DNA from: Trifolium pratense
Lineage: Eukaryota; Streptophyta; Magnoliopsida; Fabales; Fabaceae
Assembly: GCF_020283565.1 (NCBI RefSeq)
Contig: NC_060060.1
Span: forward strand, 34,224,001-34,288,000
Length of the DNA: 64,000 nt
Direction: 5' to 3'
The notes beneath the pieces were generated by a model that was not told the origin of the DNA, ran no database searches, and saw only the letters and a list, made by a program, of their open reading frames with translations. This document shows, in pieces, positions 36,788-49,062 of this stretch (positions are counted from its first letter, which is position 1; each line of letters starts with the position of its first letter). Position numbers and translations under genes: made by a program.

Positions 36788-37871
36788 TGTTGGGTTTTTG
36801 TATGTTGGCTACATTTTGCAAAAACATCATTTAGCTAAGTGTTGAGACAGATGTGTATACATGTGGAACTACACCTGTGTAGTCTGACTACGTGCCAGCT
36901 TGCGTTATAATTTTGTATTCAATCTTTCGAAGATTTGCTTGAAGAATTGTTTCGTGCTTACTTACACAACAAGCGCACATGGTTTATTAGTCTTCAGAAG
37001 GCGGCTGTATTAGGTTACTTGGACCTCAAGTATTATATAAAATTAAGGAATCAAAGATTTAATTTTATAATATAACCTCTTAAGGTTTTCTTTGAGCAGA
37101 AGATTAATGGTTCAAGACCCATGAAAGTTCTGCTATATAAAGGGTGCTACTAACCCTGTTTTAACCACCACAACTAGAATAAAAATAGAATATCAAAGAT
37201 GTAGTCTTTCAGGGTTTCATGTCTTTGTAAAGCCTTGTGCTTTACTTTGTAAACCTCTCTGGGTGTTGACTCTGATTATCAAAGCACAGAGTTGGTCCGT
37301 TTTAATCGTGGTATATGTTGACTGAAGCCACAATTGTCAAAGTGTCAATTAGGGTTTAGTCTATTCATTGTTAATTGTGAGTCTTTCTTGTGTCTCGTTG
37401 ATGCATGCTTAGGACTGTATTTATTGAGTTGTATTTGTGATTTACTCAAGAGCTTTTAAGCGAGAGTAGAATCTGGTTTAAAGGAGTGTGTCTCCACCAT
37501 ATCGTTTGTTCAGAATTGTTCTGTTGATCCAATCGATGTCTGTGATTGAAGAGAGACTTGAGGAGGGCCTCATACCTAGGTGATTCTTAGGTAGAAAGTA
37601 TAGTATGAGTAGTGATTAAGTGAGAAGATCGTAAACGAGGAGTTTGTTGTGGTCTTCGAATTGATACTATTTAGTGGATTTTATCCCTGGTTGGGTTTGC
37701 CCCCAGAGTAGGTTGTTATGCTGAACTGGGTTAACAATTCTGTGTGTTGTTTATGCTTTTCAGTATATGTTTTTAGTGTCCTGCTTTATTGTTCTTACCG
37801 TTAAGAAAAGTGTTACGACAAGTGTCTGAACATCGTGGACAACACTTGTCTATCGTGTTCCAGAAATTTCA
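36788..37871. mobile_element. Solo LTR, 1,084 bp, 5-bp TSD
   Basis: Starts TGTTGGGTTTTTG, ends GAAATTTCA, flanked by tagct at 36783-36787 and 37872-37876. The downstream part (ccctggttgggtttgccccc, gctgaactgggttaacaa) resembles Maximus/SIRE-type Ty1-copia LTRs of legumes. No internal region or second LTR, so it arose by LTR-LTR recombination. The strand cannot be fixed from ends alone; the gggtt-type 3' part suggests plus. Confidence 0.82.
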
Positions 37872-37876
37872 TAGCT

Positions 37877-38540
37877 TATAAGTTCATATGACAAAAAAAG
37901 ATTCATTTTAAAAAAGAGCTTATAGTTTATTTTTCAAATGCTATTTCAAGTAGCTTATAAGCTTATAACTTTTTTTTTTTTTACAATTTTATTTCTGAGA
38001 TCTTACTTTAAAAAAATTAAATATTAATTAAACATATATTTTTTTATGTCATTTCATACTTTTTTTGAAGGAGTCATTTCATACTTATAAGTTAGTTCAA
38101 CCGATAATTTTAATAAATATTACAAATTCAACCAATTAGCTTATTCATTATAAGATAAAAGTTAGTTTATAAATTATTTGCGATAAATTCATACGACATA
38201 AGTTATCCGCTATTTTGACGACTACTTGGAATCTTGGTCCGCAAAATAAAAGGATGGTAGACATCATAATTGGTGTTATATTAAAGATATCAACGTTGGG
38301 ATGGTAGCTAGCCTCATGATTGTTGTTTGACTCGAGGAAACACAATTGATGAAAGTCATGCTCAAATCAAAGTCTCTAAATGGTTTACACGCCTGCTTCC
38401 TTTCAAGTACTACGTACCTTTGCCAGTTTCCTCGGATTGTCATTTCAATTCATAGACCGATGGATCGATCGATCGATCCAGCTTGTATTAACTTAAGGGA
38501 CAAAGGAAGAATCTTAATTTGGAAGGTGTCACCCGGATGC
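37877..38540. other. Intergenic
   Basis: Contains agcttataagc-type MITE remnants around the LTR insertion and a T-tract micro-insertion between perfect 14-bp repeats gtcatttcatactt (38048-38061, 38073-38086). No gene seen. Confidence 0.5.
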
Positions 38541-38677
38541 AACATTCATCATTTTTTTTTTTTTACCTTCTAGTTCCTAGGAGAAATGGATCCTAGTAGT
38601 TTAGAGTTCGGGGCGAGTTCTGACATCAAGTGGTTTCAGTCCCCTCCTAAATACACTTGTGGGGGAACATTCATCAT
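38541..38677 (-). mobile_element. 5'-truncated SINE, 12-bp TSD
   Basis: TSD aacattcatcat at 38541-38552 and 38666-38677. The body on the minus strand ends taaactactaggatccatttc, tcctaggaactagaaggt, then poly(A) (38553-38564 as T). The same 3' sequence occurs in the SINE at 59521, so both belong to one family. Confidence 0.85.
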
Positions 38678-40385
38678 CTTAATTGTGTTTGTTTTTTGTT
38701 AATTTTACTTTAATTGCGGTATTAATCATTATATCATTGAAGAGAGCTTCAAAACCTTCATGTTCTGGTTGTTAAATGGTTTTTTTTTACTAAAATAAAA
38801 GATATTCATTCATTTAAATCGGTAAAGTATATCACATTCAAGTATAAATTTAATAATGTTAAAAAAGAAAATGATGAATATGTGAACAAGCTCACACATC
38901 TAAGTTTGCGGGGTTTCAAACCCCCTTTATTTGGACGACTCAGAATTCTTTAACAGGTTTCTAGTTTGCGGGGGTTGCAAACCCCCTCTATTTGGAATTC
39001 AAATATCTTTCATAATTTATTGTTTGAAGCATCCCTTCTAATGTTTTATTGTTTAATAATTTATAGATGTTTTAAAATGTGTAATTTATTTTGTCAAAAT
39101 ATTCACGTATATTTTTTGGAGAAAAAAGTACTTAAATTTTTATTTAAAATAGAGTTTGCGTATAAAAATTCATGTTTGATCAATTTTTTGTTAAAGAAAT
39201 TTAAATTTTTGTTAGAGAGATTCATATAATATTATAAACATAAATACAAGAACTAATTAAAAAATTATGAAGTTTACATATGAATTGACATAAATTTTAT
39301 TTATTAAAGATGGTAATGGTCCACCTTTTGACTATTTTTTGAGATATCCATATTAGACACACCCTCAATATAATATGTCTTTTTTTAGTAATTTTTTTTT
39401 GCATATTCGATTTATATTTGTAGCGGCCCACTCTCATTATTTGGACTAGCTCTGCCACTGTCAAAGTTAATAGCATAAAACGACATACTCATGCCTACAA
39501 ATAATGTCATAAAATACCTATACCTCCGGATCTGCACAACGTGTGACTTCAATATAACTTAAATAACATAAACTTTCATGCATAATATGGATCCTAATTC
39601 AAATCTCACCTTTTAGCAATCTAAAACTCTAATATAACTTCAAAAGTGATGATAATTGAGAATATATATGAGCAACAATTTAAAACTATGCATACAAAAT
39701 AATTGGTAAAAAGAAATAAAACTAAAGAGGAAAAAAGGGGTAAAAACAAGTAAAGATAAAATGAAAATGTTTCCACCACTTGTAAATAAAGCAACAAATG
39801 AGCTCCACCAACTTGTTTGAAGTTAAAATAATGAAAATATAAGCAAATCTCGTTGCATTGAGATTCTTCACATCTCATTTCCCTAAATTCATCTATATTC
39901 TAGCAAAAGTTAACTAAGAAAAATAAAAATATTACATATATAAATACATATATTGATATATGTATGTTGTAAAGATAAAAATACCCAATTTTTTTGTCTA
40001 AGTGTAAAAAATATAAAATAAAAAAAAAAAGTGATTTTAGGGGAATCAAAATCCAACTTCATTCGAGCTTGGAATGAATCTTCCAATGTCACATGAGGTC
40101 TATTGAAAGTCCCATCGATATCATACATTGAAAAAGAAAAATTTGAGTTCATATAGAAAAAAGTTTTGAAAGTAAAGATTAAAAAACATGAGAAAATTAA
40201 CCTGGGAATTATTTTGAGAGAACTCACTCGCTCAAACTTTTGTTACTAAAACATATCACATTCCATTCTTTCAAGGAACATGGTATCTCAAATTACTATA
40301 CAACTAAACAAGGTATTATATTTAAAGGAAAATACTAAACAGTGCCTCGGGTCATTGGTTAAACATATTAAAATAAAAATTATGT
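38678..40385. other. Intergenic
   Basis: Two near-copies of agtttgcggggKttKcaaaccccc near 38903 and 38963 form small hairpins, a possible degraded element. Otherwise AT-rich with no gene seen. Confidence 0.45.
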
Positions 40386-40574
40386 CTTGAAATATGGGAA
40401 TGGATTCTCTCAAGTGTGATTTACACTTGAGAGAATAAAGTGTAATCTAACACCATCTAAATTCATTTTCTCTAAATTTTTATATGTTTCTCTCTCTTGA
40501 TCAATGGTAACAAACCACACTTTATTCTCTCAAGTGTAAATTACACTCGAGAGAATCCATTCCCCTTGAAATAT
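40386..40574. mobile_element. 169-bp MITE with 10-bp TSD
   Basis: Element 40396-40564: GGGAATGGATTCTCTCAAGTG ends paired with the inverse CACTCGAGAGAATCCATTCCC, with arms of about 45 bp. TSD cttgaaatat at 40386-40395 and 40565-40574. The TSD length suggests a Mutator-like origin. The sequence at each end also contains an inner palindrome (acttgagagaat / attctctcaagt). Confidence 0.88.
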
Positions 40575-43500
40575 GTGCATTCAATATCACAAAAGTATAA
40601 AATGTTATTTTTTCAATATTAATTTTATTTTTTATTTCCTTTTTTGGTATGCTTAACAAGTATTCCGGGACACCGTTTAACATGACTCAATATTTAATGT
40701 AGAAAACAATTAATTTTTAAATTTATAGAATAATATAATTGATATAATTGATACGATATATTATAGATTAGATATATTAGTTATCTAAAAATGAAGAAGT
40801 ATTTTAGAGACATGTATATATAGTTTTCCAGTTTTACATAGTTGATTGATTTCAGAATATTTGTGTTGCAACCATTTGAAATAAACTAAGAAAAGATGAT
40901 AAACAAAAGATAGATTAAAAAGTGAAAATTGTTGAGAGAGAAATAGTATTTGTTTTGAAATGTGAGAATTTGTAGTAAAAGGAAGGAGGAGCATGGCATG
41001 CAGATTCCAAGAAAGATAGCAGTGAGTAGTAATTCTCGCTCAGAGCTAGCAAAGCAAAGCAATCAGTCTTTAATCATACAAAACTCCAAAACACACACAC
41101 ACCTGTTTTTTTTTTACCGTTCCTTTGTTTGTTTGAAAGTTACTACTACATTTTCAGTTTCACATGCTATGCTATGCCAATGTAATGGTAATGGTAATGG
41201 TAATGGTAATGGTGAGTTTGGCTGGTTGGTTTGTTTGTACGAAATTATTAATTTGTCTGATTGATTCTTGTAACAAGAGCGTGCTAGCTATAGCTCCCTG
41301 CTCTCACTGACTGACTCCAGTTTTGCTCTGTTACCTCTCTCTCTCTGTTTTTGTTTTCTTTTTTTGACGGAGGGAGGGAGGGAGGTGGTGTGTTACTTTT
41401 ACTTATTTATTACAGTAATAAACTACTATTATGCATGTTCCTGTTAAACTAACTAACTAGTCAAATTCTACAGTAAGTAAGTAAGTAAGTACTATAATGC
41501 ACATTTTTCATTTTTCCCAGAGGGCAGGGTGGCCACATATATAAGTAAAGTACTATAATGCACGCAGTATTATTATTATTCTTAATTGAAGTTGAATTTT
41601 TTAGTTGGTTTTCCTTAATTAATTAGTAAATATTAGAATAGAATGAATACTATAGTATGAGTATCTATCTATCTAGCACAAGAATATCTCATTTTGTCCT
41701 GTTAACTAACTTATGCACTGCAAAGATTGTCCCCAATATTATATACTATATATATAACATCATTTTCAATCGCCCTCTCTCCCTTTCCTACACACGTGCA
41801 CTGCACCTGTCCAATTTTATACGTTTTACATTCCAATTATATACGTTTTACATTATCTTCATATATGCCTGCAAAATTTTAATTTGTGTATTCACTATTT
41901 TGGATAGCCTATATATGCAAATCATAAAAAAAAGTTTATCCTCTAATACTTATTTCAATATTGTTGTCCTTACATTTTTGTTGTAAAATCACTACTAATT
42001 CATTCATAATTAAGCTTGTTTAAACAAACTTTTTTTTTTATAGAAATCAAAGCAACATTATTTAATATATGTTTCAGCGTAAAGTTTCTGATGAGAACAA
42101 TACAGTATGAAATAGTATATCACAATGTATTTGTTTGTAACCATGATTTAATAGTTGAAAATTTTCAAAAATGGAATGAAAAAATTAAATGTCTTGACTA
42201 CACTCAGCCTAAGATTGGAGAAAATGACAATGAAAAATTAAGTGGCAAGCATCTGCTGCTATAGATTATGACACAGTTTAACGTAGCATTAATTAACACA
42301 ATTTCAACTGTTTAATTAAGAATAGTAACTGCATCAACGCAATTACTGTATCAAATTTGATTCTGATTTATTTATATGAATGAGACATGAGGGTAATGGA
42401 GAAATTCCCACAAAAAGAGTAGACATGATATGATGAGGGCTAAAGGGACTAATTAAATGGGGTACCTATAGTATATTATGAAAGAGCCAGAGATACCCGT
42501 GAATATGAGCCTAACTAGTAGTAAGTAAGTACTACTGTATATATAATAGAATTGACCTTGATATCTATTATATATATGTTTGTGGGGTTTACATGATACA
42601 TCATCCTGGATTTGGTGGAAATCCAAGTCATATTCGATATGTGCTTGTCCACACATTGTCTTTTTAGATAGATAGATATCATTCATTGTCACTCATGGCC
42701 TCTCAATATTTTTATAGCCATCACTGCTCCAAAACTATATACCTAATTAATTCATCATTCATTCATTCTCCATATATGACTTTCCATGTCATTGTCCTAA
42801 GGCACCCATGCTGCCTGCTAGTTTATATAATTCATGGTTACTTACTGATTATCAAAATCCGCATTATGTCCTCTTTGAATGTTTTAAACGCTGGGGGAAT
42901 CTCTTATTAAAGTACTCATTTGTACTTATATAAATTTAAATTTCTAGATTAATTAGATTAATTCCTATTTAATTTAGTCAATGTCTCAATGATGCTTCCA
43001 AATAGTATGTCATACTTTTGTATGCACACGCAGTTTTTTTTTTTTCTTTTTCGATAATTATGCACACGCAGCTTCTAGTCATCAACTGGATAAGCTAAGT
43101 GCATATATTATGCTACTAAAGTATAGCAAGGAAAATTGCAACAAAATAAAAAAGTATAGCAAAGAAAATGGAAATTGTATGCATCAAATACATTTTAATA
43201 TATCCGTCTCTAAGGCCCAAACGCATAAAGCCCATCACAAGAAGACAGTGATTTTATTTAGAGAATTTCTTTTTGCACCCCCTAAAATTCCTCAGTCACC
43301 CAATGAAATGACCTAAGTACCCCTCCTGTCTTCTTGAAAGCGAGATATATGTTTGTATTCTAGAAAGCGAGTGTACAAAAAAATTACGGTTTAGAAACAT
43401 CCACCCCCCATTCGAACACCTATGTAGCCTTTCGCTTTCTAGAAAGCGAACCCACCTTATATTTAAGGCGTCTTCAACTTCTTCCCCCCATTCCTGAAGT

Positions 43501-43867
43501 TACTCAAAATCGGAAAAAAAACCTCCAAACAAATTCTCAACCCGAAAACATCAAAAATTCGAAATAATAAAAAACGTGCACTGTGATGAAAAAAATTGCT
43601 CTTGGTGCCCCTGCATTGCTCCTAGACCTCCAAAAATTCAAAAACACTACCATGTGATTAGGAAGATATGTTGCGAAGCTTTCAGAAGATACCTTTCAAA
43701 TTCACTTAGTTTTAGAAGAACTTAATAACAAAACAAAAAACACTTAGAGAATGACTAAAACAAAACAATAGTATAGTTGTAGAGCCTAATATCTTTATTT
43801 AAACAAAAACAAAAACTCAACTTATATTGTTTGATATTAAATAGTTGCTCTCCATCTCCCTAAATTG
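40575..43867. other. Intergenic
   Basis: No supported gene. Holds (TAATGG)5 at 41183-41212, a T-tract micro-insertion between 13-bp repeats tatgcacacgcag (43021-43033, 43059-43071), and a perfect 20-bp palindrome ttcgctttct/agaaagcgaa at 43431-43450 with two further gaaagcga copies just upstream. Confidence 0.5.
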
Positions 43868-44366
43868 ATTAGTGGACCGGGCAATGGACCAAAGGATAAA
43901 CTAGTTAGGCCCAATAAGTCCAAAAGTAATAAAGTCCAATCAAAATAATCCAAGAGGACCCAATAGGCGAGATGGCGAGATGACAGGACATGGCGGAATG
44001 AAGTTACGTGGTGCCAATAGGTTATTGACATTGTGTCGCGCCCAAAATATCTTCTTCCCAAACTGTCAACTGTTTAGCTTCACGTGAAAGAAATAATGAC
44101 CCCCATAACCTCCATAGCTTGTGGACGAAGGAAAGGATAACCACCCCTATTCTTGCACTGGTTCGCTGGAGAAGACGGTGGTGACCGAAGTTCTAGGAGA
44201 TCAAACTTGGAGAAGAAGGAATTGGCAGTCTATAAATAGCTTCACATTTTCTTTGTAAAGATATATGACATTTTTTTGCATCAAGCCATTATTGATCAAT
44301 TATTGTAAACCTATCATCACATTATTAATAATACAACCTCCCTTGAGTGTTGACCAAAACAATTAG
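43868..44366 (+). mobile_element. Solo LTR, 489 bp, with TATA box
   Basis: Element 43873-44361 begins TGGACCGGGCAATGG and ends GACCAAAACA; TSD attag at 43868-43872 and 44362-44366. A tataaatag at about 44231 followed by a tract with aataat-type poly(A) signals fits an LTR promoter and terminator on the plus strand. No internal region remains. Short LTRs of this size occur in both Ty1 and Ty3 groups. Confidence 0.7.
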
Positions 44367-44549
44367 AATCTCCAATATTCTCCTATACTTAAAAATATCT
44401 TCGGGTAGTGAAAATTCTACCGAAATATATTTTTTGCTAGTGTAAATTCTATCGGGAGATATTATCTAATAATGAAAATTCAAACATGAAATATTTTTCA
44501 ATAGTATTCTTTTTAGTCTTAGATGTGGAAGAGCGAAGAGCAACCATCT

Positions 44550-44935
44550 TAGGTTCTGTTTGGTAAAAATAAGCTACAAGCTAGCTTTTAGCTGATAGCT
44601 GAAAAACTACTAAAATGAAATTAAAGTGTTTGTTAAATTTAGGCTCTGTTTGGTAAAAAATAGCAGATAGCTGATAAGTTAGCTTATAGCTAATAATTAT
44701 TTCTGTGAGTGAGTGAGTAGTTTGTTTTATTAAACAATAAAGAAATTAAAATAATAAGGTTAAAATTGGAATAAAAGATAAAAAGCCATAAGCTATAAGC
44801 TGAAACGCTACTTGAAATAACATCTAAAAAAAGCTATAAACTAGTAAAAAAAAATTGTTACCAAACACCTCTAATTTTATGAAACAAGCTTATAAGTTTT
44901 ACTTGTGTTACTAAATACACCCTTAACATATAAAT
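44550..44935. mobile_element. Nested pair of MITEs of one family
   Basis: An outer copy starts taggttctgtttggtaaaaa (44550) and ends ...tgttactaaatacaccctta (about 44935). An inner copy (about 44640-44871), taggctctgtttggtaa ... ttgttaccaaacacct, is inserted into it. Subterminal agctataagct palindromes are shared. This looks like a hAT-type family seen throughout legumes. The inner TSD is degraded. Confidence 0.65.
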
Positions 44936-45101
44936 AATAAGAAAAAACAGATCGGACTGTAATCCAAGCCCAATCACTTCGACCCATCAATCCAAAAAAA
45001 AAACTTTTTATTTAACCTAAAATAAAATATGAAAACCCTTCAATTTTATTTTAACCTATAATAATTATCATTCTTCCATAGGTTTGATACATATAATATA
45101 A

Positions 45102-45510
45102 AAAATGGTGCAATATAATTTCAACAAGATAACTGTTTGATCGACATTATTCTCTCTCGGACACAACGTCAAACACCTACCGTTGTCCACACAGGTTATG
45201 CAATTTCTCGTCTCAGATCATTTTATATGAGAAAACTGAAGTATACTCAGACTATTTTTCATGAAAAGTTGTCTACTATAATCGATGAATTTTCTTGTCT
45301 CGGTGATGATATTCATCCTTTTTATGGTGATTTACTTACTTCATGTTTTGTATAATAAGGATCATTATAAGCTTGCACTTGGTCAGATCAGATCATTACT
45401 GCTAGGAATCTTATTGGTAAGATTGCTAAAGATTATGTTAAGTTGTTTGTTCAAGTCTAGTGATTCGTTGTATTGGTGTAAGTGTTTCAAGGTTGCGGCG
45501 CTAGGGAATA
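45102..45510 (+). pseudogene. NOG1 (nucleolar GTP-binding protein 1) truncated pseudogene
   Basis: Starts [19 protein letters not shown], then a deletion of several codons. It continues [52 protein letters not shown] and [11 protein letters not shown], shifts frame near 45330 ([16 protein letters not shown]), shifts again near 45390 (ARNLIGKIAKDYVKL), and fades at YWCKCFKVAALG (about 45505). This is the N-terminal NOG1 region, a GTPase needed for 60S ribosome assembly. The G-domain is absent. At least two frameshifts, a deletion and truncation make it non-functional. No introns are visible, so a retrocopy or a fragment of an intron-poor gene is possible. Confidence 0.85.
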
Positions 45511-48322
45511 GGAATAGGAGTGGATACAAAACATTAGTAATAATGGTTAAAATGTACAAGATGAAAAATTGAGAGGATCTTGACTCCACCACAACCTATA
45601 TATGTCACCACTTTCTTGACAAGATCCGTTCGTATTCAATTTAACCCAACCATCCAACCACGTTACTAACAAGTTAATTAGGCTATGTTTGGATTGGTGG
45701 TAAAGGATAGAATGGAATGGAATGAAGTGGTAACTAACTAAGTTCCATTGTTTGGATTCGCAAAAAATGAATGGAGTGGAATGAAACACAATGGAAAACA
45801 TTATTTTATACCGTGGAAAACATTAATTTTTGAGGCCTTTGTTTTTATTCCAATGCATTTTTATTGATGTAAACTAATGAACTTATGAGTTATGACTTGA
45901 GACCTTTTTCTGTTGATAAATTTTGCCCTTACTTGAGTTGCCTTCTCCTTGGACCGGCCCTGATCCCTCAATGTCAATGTGTTTTTCTCTGTAAATGGAC
46001 ATTCAAGTACTTAAGAGAAATCCAAATTGTGATACAGTGAGTATATTACAATAATGTGAATTGTGAAAGTTGCATGAAGGGAGCGTGAAATTGTGGTGTG
46101 ATGATGAAAGTTACAGAGCATGAACGTGATAGAGATGTAAGTACTTTTTTTAATGATAAAATATTAGCAACTTGGCAGTGCATTGCACATCAGATGAGTA
46201 TTGTATCACAAACCCTCATTCCACGTTCAACAGTTATATTATCTTATCATCATGTTTAAACTTTAGACTATACATTACACATTTGTTTGTTCTAAAAAGT
46301 GAAGGACATTGCTTAAGGTATAGAGTAGAGAGACATTGATATGATATAGTATATGTTATGTTACAATCTGTTTTTTAACATTTTGTTGTATCTTGAGTGC
46401 GCTTTCTTGTCATGGGGCCAACCCATCTTCTTTTGTTAAAAACATGTCTTACATGTAAATGGCTAACATAACTAAACTAACAGTCTTCTTCTTCTTTTTT
46501 TCCACCGACCCTTTCATTTAGCTGTTAATGTTTTATGCTTTTAAACATTACATGTGAGTATTCTAATTTTGTTTCTTTTTCAAATAAGCTAGCTAGCTAG
46601 CTTCAAATTTTGCACTCTTCTCTCTCTCTCTCTCTGGTACTTTAATTCAACTCAGCAATAATTATTAATATTGGTGGGTTGTTCATTTCATACAATGTCG
46701 TCTAACACTTATTGATTGTTTACACTGTGTTGACTGTTGAGTGAAAGTGATGTCTGCATCTAATTATTTTTCCCTCCCATTCTTCTCAATTTGTTCTTTT
46801 TGACATAACATTATAGTTTTAGTTAAGCTTTCTCATTCCTTAGACAGACAGTGTCATTGCCTCGTTGACAAAACATATACTATTAGTAATGTTTAATCAC
46901 TTTCCTGTTCATTATTACTTCATTCTTTTCAGTAGTGATTACTTTGAATTTTGCGGTTAAATAGTAGTAATGATGAACAAAAATGTGTGCTAGTCATTTA
47001 ACATGAAGTTTTGCGGATGGTAATAATAGTCATTTGTGATTAACATATATATATAACATGGAGGAATAAATTAAAGTGGCCGGCCTACAATAAGTACATC
47101 AACCCTTTTTTCCTATAAAGTATATATAAATAAACACATTTCTTAATTTCTTCACTAGAATCATGGTTGTTCTGTTACTACTTAGCTGTCCAACTTTCAT
47201 TTTCTAACTTCCTTTTCCTAATTATTTATTTATTATTATTATTACTTCATAGTAGCCTAATAATAATCATTGCCACAATTTTACTTGTGTTGTATTGTAT
47301 CCATTTTTATGTAATGTGAGTTGGTATTGCAGCAGCCTTTTCTCTCTTCTTTTTATAATAAGATAAGATATCTTTCTTTATATAAAATCAGTGGAGATTT
47401 TATGAGATTATCAAAGATTCATAGCGTAATCTTTCTCATCATTACATTGATTTCAATGGTTATGTAGCAGGCCAGGGGGAATTCTAATTAACATTAATTT
47501 TATTGAATCAAAGAGAGACTTTAGGCTTTAATCCTCAAAGATGTCATGAAAAAATATTCATGTCTCCTAGCGTCTCAGCATATCAAATGTTCATGCTGTT
47601 TTTTATCATCTAAGTTATTTACAGAACTACACCTATCTCCGTTTATTTGGCGTATATATTGATGTGTTAATCTTAAAGAATAGTCATGTACGTTTATCAT
47701 AATAAAAATTGATGTTTCTTTACAGATACAATAATAATAATAGTAATAATAATGAGATTCATCTTAAGGAATGTTGTCGCATATCTAATGTAATAGGAAT
47801 AGGAACAGGAATAGGAATAGGAGTGGTTGGAAATAATTGGTTGCACTTGTCCCACAAGCCACTATTCATGTGACTTAAAGGTTTGGATTAACAACAACAA
47901 CCTAGACTACATGAGATGAAATCCATCCTTAAATATGAGTGTCACTTTTATGTTTTAAAAGCAAAGCACTTATTTAAAATTCTTGTTCTTCCTCTTGGGA
48001 CAGCAAGGCCCATTATTCTTTTTTATTTCTTTAAGTTTGCTTCTTCTGACAAGGTATGTATGTATGTATAGTATTCAATAAGTTAAGCATTAGGATCTTA
48101 AACATGGTAACAACATATAACTAGAAAAAGTGTACCAATAGCTAGCCAATAGGATTATCATCATACACCTTTGTCTTTACATTTTTATTTATTGGTTATA
48201 AAGCTAAACGTGGTGACTGGTGAGCATAAAGCATATTACCTCTTCTTACCTTTGAAGATGGCATTTAAGAATTTGAAACACTACACTTCATTCTGATCCA
48301 ATATCATAGTGAAAAATTGAAG
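45511..48322. other. Intergenic, upstream of the small membrane protein gene
   Basis: AT-rich. A degraded MITE end at about 45683-45800 (ggctatgtttggattgg, ggaatggaatg motifs). Contains ctagctagctagc near 46590, a (CT)n tract near 46620, and simple-sequence stretches. No gene seen. Confidence 0.5.
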
Positions 48323-48505
48323 GTATGTAAGTTCATTCTCTTTCTGTAGTAGTAGTATTTTACATATTTTTACTCATGATTACAGAAAGCAAAACATTTA
48401 AGGCTCATCTAACTTGGTTTTCCAGTGATTCTAATTATTTATGTTTCTTTTCTCTTTAGAATTAGAACAAAAACAAAACAGGTTGAATAGAGAGGTATAA
48501 ATAGG

Positions 48506-49062
48506 ATGAGCGATTTAAGCAGCGAAAGATCAAAGACATGGAACGTATACACGGCTTCAAATCCAGGGCCATCACATTCACAGACAGGAAGAGGAGGGGT
48601 TGATGAGGAAGGTCCATGGAAAAGCTTTGGGACATCTATGAGTGCAATATCTTTTGGTTTTGTTGCCACAGCCATTTTGATTTCAATGTTTCTAATAATG
48701 GCCATATTTGAACATTTATTTAAACCCACACAACAGTTTTCTGCTTCCACACCAGAATCTATGCTGCCAAGTTATCAGGAACAGCACTCACTACCAACCA
48801 CAAAACAAGGAAATGCACAATCAGTAAGCCCCATCATAATAGGTTTAATTTCATATGTTTTAACATACATGTAATACATATGTATAATGTGTGTGTTTAT
48901 TTGTTATTACAGGTTCAATCACCGTCTTATGCATGTGATTTGTCGGTGTTGATGCCGGGGCACCAATATCCTACCTACCTTGCCCAACCTGCTCCTCTGC
49001 CTTGTCGAAGGGAAGAAGCTCATTGGCCTTCTCATCAACAACATCATTTAGTATTTAATTAG
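48506..49062 (+). CDS. Small single-pass membrane protein, 155 aa, unknown function
   Basis: Two exons: 48506-48823 and 48913-49062, gtaagc donor and ttacag acceptor, in frame (..NAQS/VQSPS..). A 5' UTR intron is likely at 48323-48459. Layout: a polar N-terminus with WNVYTASNPGPSHSQTGRGG, one hydrophobic segment at about residues 46-69 (MSAISFGFVATAILISMFLI), then a C-terminal tail rich in Ser, Gln and Pro with DLSVLMPGHQYPTYLAQPAP and a final QHHLVFN. The sequence looks like a conserved plant family of small membrane proteins with an N-terminal YTASNPGPS and a C-terminal MPGxxxPTYLAxPAPLP motif, but I know no function. Topology is not obvious; the positive residues around the helix are few. 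Confidence 0.85.

Noticed and set aside
40962..41300. Possible microRNA or short gene near the (TAATGG)n repeat
   Set aside because: I compared with the common conserved plant miRNAs I remember and saw no match; no stable precursor-like arm pair was found by eye.
41657..42264. Two open frames of 82-109 codons in the intergenic region
   Set aside because: Composition is AT-driven (Ile, Phe, Tyr, Leu), no homology and no gene signals.
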